Origin: Phycisphaeraceae bacterium
GTDB taxonomy: Bacteria; Planctomycetota; Phycisphaerae; Phycisphaerales; Zrk34
Direction of reading: 5' to 3'
Length of the DNA: 5,097 nt
Assembly (NCBI GenBank): GCA_028281485.1
Contig: JANQJT010000042.1
Location: 1 to 5,097, forward strand
Shown: positions 4,460 to 5,097 of the stretch, piece by piece
Layout of the letters: each line of letters opens with the position of its first letter
Numbering within the stretch: the first letter of the stretch is position 1
Translations under genes and position numbers: made by a program
Notes under the pieces: generated by a model
What the model was told of the DNA's origin: nothing
Databases searched by the model: none
What the model saw: only the letters and a program-made list of their open reading frames with translations

Positions 4460-5097
4460 TCACCCGCCGACGGGCGCACCGCTCTGCCGACGAAGCTGCT
4501 CGCGTTGCAGCGACATCGTCATCAGGTGCAGCGCGTGGCGGAGCTGCTTGGAGTCCGCCGCGTCCGCGCAGTACAGGCCGTAGCGGTTCATGCCGCCCGG
4601 CAGCTCCTTGCGGTTGTTCACCACCATCGGCCCGGTGTAGGCCTGGTCGCCGTGGCTCAGCGTGATCGAGACCGTCTGACCGGCCTGGTACGTCGCCTCG
4701 GTGATCACCGAAACACCCGTGAAGCTGACGTCCGCCAGCGTCACGCCGGCCATACCGTCCACCGAACACGTCAACTCATCCAGCAGCGTCGACACGCGAT
4801 AGCACTGGCGGCTGTCGGCCGAGACCGCGTCACCCATCATCTCCACCGTGACGTACATCGCCGGCGCATCTTCACCTTCCAACACGCGCTCGCCCAGCTC
4901 GAAGACGTGCCCCGCCTGCTGGAAGAACGCGTTGCCTTTGTGGTAATAAACCAGCACGCCCGCGTCCTTCTCGAACGGCAGGTCCGCGCGGTCAAATCGC
5001 ACCACGCAACAATCCGCCTCACCAGCGACAACAACACCAGGGATCAGGATGCGCTGCTCATCGCTGGCCGGTGAACGAAAGAAGACTTCGGTTTCGA
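4460..5097 (-). CDS. PilZ-domain c-di-GMP-binding protein, YcgR-like layout (partial, N-terminus off the right edge)
   Basis: The frame is open from the right edge to the TGA at 4462-4460, giving 211 visible residues. A GTG at 5005 could be called as the start, but the frame continues 30 codons upstream with sensible beta-strand sequence (TEVFFRSPASDEQRILIPGV), so the true start is beyond base 5097. Visible residues 1-90 look like an N-terminal beta domain of the YcgR type. Residues 96-211 are a PilZ domain: RQCYR (96-100, bases 4796-4810) is the RxxxR motif and DVSFTG (122-127, bases 4715-4732) is the DxSxxG motif. The later NRYGLYC matches the final conserved PilZ strand. With both motifs intact it should bind the second messenger c-di-GMP in the cytosol. 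The output (motility, adhesion, polysaccharide export) is unknown. A strong terminator follows it. Confidence 0.88.
   Translation of the reverse strand, partial: ETEVFFRSPASDEQRILIPGVVVAGEADCCVVRFDRADLPFEKDAGVLVYYHKGNAFFQQAGHVFELGERVLEGEDAPAMYVTVEMMGDAVSADSRQCYRVSTLLDELTCSVDGMAGVTLADVSFTGVSVITEATYQAGQTVSITLSHGDQAYTGPMVVNNRKELPGGMNRYGLYCADAADSKQLRHALHLMTMSLQREQLRRQSGAPVGG

Noticed and set aside
4505..5074. A 189-codon plus-strand open frame opposite the PilZ gene
   Set aside because: It is Arg/Val/His-rich without motifs, while the minus frame has a complete PilZ signature and a matching terminator.

Overview
The window is GC-rich (locally AT-rich only in the intergenic stretches), densely packed and bacterial. 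Strongly C- or G-ending codon use, several translation starts without a Shine-Dalgarno sequence, and a GT4 glycosyltransferase beginning GWEFPPFISGGLGTACYGL suggest a planctomycete-like bacterium, possibly class Phycisphaerae. This assignment is an inference from composition and protein style; no taxonomic marker gene is present.

Layout. (1) Bases 1-1884, plus strand: an apparent three-gene operon. It begins with the 3' end of a single-pass membrane protein with a very acidic tail, then two secreted, charged, helical proteins that are clear paralogues of each other, with gaps of 34 and 33 nt. (2) Bases 1894-2769, minus strand: prmC (hemK), the release-factor glutamine methyltransferase, meeting the operon tail-to-tail with a 9-nt gap. 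(3) Bases 2770-2911: the largest intergenic region (142 nt), AT-rich, with back-to-back candidate -10 elements for prmC and the next gene. (4) Bases 2912-4384, plus strand: a GT-B fold glycosyltransferase of family GT4, glycogen-synthase-like, with a proline-rich insertion in its N-terminal domain. (5) Bases 4403-4430: an intrinsic terminator whose sequence favours the minus strand. (6) Bases 4460-5097, minus strand: a PilZ-domain protein with both c-di-GMP-binding motifs, running off the right edge. No gene-free stretch exceeds 300 bases.

How the genes fit together. The operon at the left looks like an envelope module: a membrane protein with an acidic extracytoplasmic tail and two exported Arg/Glu-rich coiled-coil proteins that retain a T-x-x-Q motif reminiscent of Spy/CpxP-type periplasmic proteins. 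The membrane protein could be an anti-sigma factor, but its diagnostic N-terminus is outside the window. prmC (translation termination), the glycosyltransferase (probably alpha-glucan or other polysaccharide synthesis) and the PilZ protein (c-di-GMP response) are each separate transcription units with no obvious shared pathway. The least ordinary part is the left operon: tandem paralogues that share a short RDxMRQRW module placed at opposite ends of the two proteins. I found no mobile element, CRISPR array, tRNA or rRNA.
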